A DNA stretch of 64,000 nt from Sacculina carcini (taxonomy: Eukaryota > Arthropoda > Thecostraca > Sacculinidae). Both the position numbers and the translations under genes were made by a program. The first letter of the stretch is position 1, and every line of letters starts with the position of its first letter. Under the pieces are notes generated by a model, which was not told where the DNA came from, searched no databases, and saw nothing but the letters and a program-made list of their open reading frames with translations. The stretch is from positions 9,748,968 through 9,812,967 of the forward strand of contig OU696575.1 of assembly GCA_916048095.2 (NCBI GenBank), in the 5' to 3' direction. Positions 62,555 through 64,000 of the stretch are shown in pieces.

Positions 62555-63016
62555 GTAATGTGAACGATGTATTTAATGAGAATTAGATCGATTATATGAA
62601 ACTGGAAATAAAGCCGCATAATAGTTCAGACGACGCCAGCAAAGAACACGGAGAAGAATACGGCACACAAGATCCTCTCACACTCGCACGTAAAACCCCT
62701 AGACACACGCACATGCGAAAAGCACTGAAACAACTATCGCCGCACAAAACACCGCACACTGAACCAAACGCAACACCAAGACTCACTCGTCACATTCTCG
62801 CTGACGCAATCAACTGTCACTCACGCACACACGAACATACAAACACACACGCGCATACACACACACGCATACACACACATGTTCAGTTGCACGCGCATGA
62901 CATTCGAGGCACCTACAGTAACGTTCCCAATAACAAGTCCAATAGTGCACGCGCACGCTTACAAACTCTTACACACATATACAAATATACAACAATTAAT
63001 ACACGCACTAACCACA
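62555..63016 (-). repeat. G2 5' LTR
   Basis: 462 bp, similar to 58556-59009 with point changes and a short CA-repeat expansion. Followed by CATTG, the right target duplication. Confidence 0.88.
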
Positions 63017-63021
63017 CATTG

Positions 63022-63990
63022 CTTTGCATAAACCCCTATTAGCTCATCTTTCAACTTTTTGCTAAACAGACGCCTACCTGGAATGTTTTTATGCCTTCAC
63101 TGAGAGAGTTCCATACTTGTATTCCTTCAATAGCGAAACAATTTGCTCCGATGCGCGTTCGAGTGTATTCAAATAAAAATGTGGCAGTGTGTCTTGGATT
63201 TATTGAGAAGCTATATATTTTTCTGCACTGTAATCTATTTGGTGCATGGATTTACAAGAATTTAGGTTTGTCAAGTCATCAAGTCTTAGAATTTTGGCTT
63301 TAGAGAAATATAGATTTGTGTGAGCCTTTGCTGGAAGATTGAATAATATTCGAGCAATTCATTTCTGTAAAGTAATGAGCGGTTTCAACGATGTCTTGTA
63401 GGTGTTACCCCAGATTACGTTTGCGTAATCCAAGTGTGGTTTCACAAGTTAATTGAAAAGGACTCTTTATTCTTTAGAGCTTAGATAGTTCTTGATTTAT
63501 TCATGACAAAAGCCGTTTTGGAAATTTTTCGACACGTTTTTTCAAGTGTTCTTTCCAACTCAATTTGCTGTCTACAGTTAGTCCGAGATATTTCGCCTTG
63601 TCTATCTGCGCGATGACCTCATTGTTTACAGTAATTATGTCAGGGTCAATTTGCTATATTTGGTATCCGCTGAATACGATAAAACTAATGCTTTTGTATT
63701 TAGTGGGAGTTTGTTAGTTGTTAGCCAATCGCTCAGGCGACCCATATTTTCTTTGGCTCTTCGTACGGCGTCATTGATGTTCGTGTCTGAGCACAGTAAG
63801 TTTGTATCATCAGCAAACACTAAGAATTTTCAAGTTTTTACAGCTTGAAATACATCGTTGATGTAATTAAGTTTTAGAAGTTTTGTCTTGCGAAATCTAT
63901 TCTTTCTCAAGGAACCCTCTCTTGAGTTCCTGTGGCTTTTAGCATTCTTGAGAATTTGCCAGTTTACTCCAGTATATCCTGGTTTTACTA
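63022..63990 (-). pseudogene. Decayed non-LTR RT (family A-like), extends beyond the window
   Basis: Minus-strand blocks LNYINDVFQAV, then VFADDTNLLCSDTNINDAVR (catalytic ADD) and GRLSDWLTTNKLPLNT. After several frameshifts come LDYANVIWG and LYFSKAKILRLDDL, the usual post-palm sequence. It resembles the RT at 163-1085 (FADDTNLFFAGKNV; WWLDMNKLLLNIDK) and is more decayed. The left edge lies at the G2 target duplication, so G2 inserted next to or into it. Confidence 0.75.
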
Positions 63991-64000
63991 GAAGTGGTAT

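Larger units (their letters stand above)
58556..63016 (-). mobile_element. Gypsy-like LTR retrotransposon G2, related to G1, decayed
   Basis: LTRs of 454 bp (58556-59009) and 462 bp (62555-63016) with a few differences, including an extra ACGCATACACAC-like unit in the right copy. Target duplication CATTG (58551-58555 and 63017-63021). The gene order and the signals at the PBS, polypurine tract and frameshift site match G1, while proteins are clearly diverged and LTR sequences unrelated. It has a nonsense codon and frameshifts in gag and stops in RNase H. Confidence 0.9.

Noticed and set aside
1..64000. CRISPR arrays, bacterial operons or rRNA genes
   Set aside because: No regularly spaced short direct repeats, Shine-Dalgarno-linked gene runs or rRNA sequence were seen. 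Spliced exons and retroelements show a eukaryotic genome.

Overview
The window is eukaryotic, repeat-dense DNA, most likely from an arthropod. It has split genes with GT-AG introns, LINEs, LTR elements, Penelope-like elements, hAT, piggyBac and pogo/Tigger transposons, and a tRNA-derived SINE. The clearest host gene is a five-exon piece of a three-Ig cell-surface protein of the lachesin / DIP (Dpr-interacting protein) group on the minus strand at 44.2-48.8 kb, a family best known from arthropods. I cannot name the species.

Layout. 0-13.4 kb: a mosaic of broken non-LTR elements, all on the minus strand. It holds three copies of one CCHC-ORF1 family (family A), an I-like element interrupted by a Gypsy gag-protease cassette, two Penelope fragments flanking that I-like block, and the 5' half of an L2/CR1-type element. 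13.7-14.9 kb: an internally deleted Tigger with TIRs and TA duplication. 14.9-15.3 kb: a tRNA-Val-like SINE. 15.9-31.1 kb: a nested stack. A hAT carries a piggyBac with an uninterrupted 574-aa transposase; the piggyBac carries a near-intact I/Nimb-type LINE (18774-25134, 15-bp target duplication) and a young Gypsy-like LTR element (25767-29845, LTRs that look identical, target duplication ATTTT). 31.8-33.0 kb: an intronless coiled-coil gene. 34-36 kb: a second, decayed hAT. 36.9-37.5 kb: a ~175-bp tandem repeat. 37.5-43.8 kb: LINE 3' scraps, two adjacent palindromes, three copies of a short repeat, two unidentified exon-like ORFs and an internally deleted Gypsy. 44.2-48.8 kb: the Ig gene, with a TIR element in one intron. 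50.7-55.5 kb: a Gypsy with short LTRs and three coding lesions. 55.7-58.1 kb: a reverse SINE split by a 5'-truncated L2-like LINE. 58.6-63.0 kb: a decayed relative of the young Gypsy-like element (target duplication CATTG). 63.0-64.0 kb: another decayed RT.

Most notable observation. The two related Gypsy-like elements (25767-29845 and 58556-63016) share two control signals. One is a GGGAAAC heptamer in the correct frame for -1 gag/pol frameshifting. The other is a conserved 13-nt segment directly after the 5' LTR. That segment lacks the usual TGG of a tRNA-3'-end primer-binding site, and 12 of its bases are the exact complement of the 5' terminus of eukaryotic tRNA-Phe. This suggests priming by a 5' tRNA fragment, which would be unusual and is testable.
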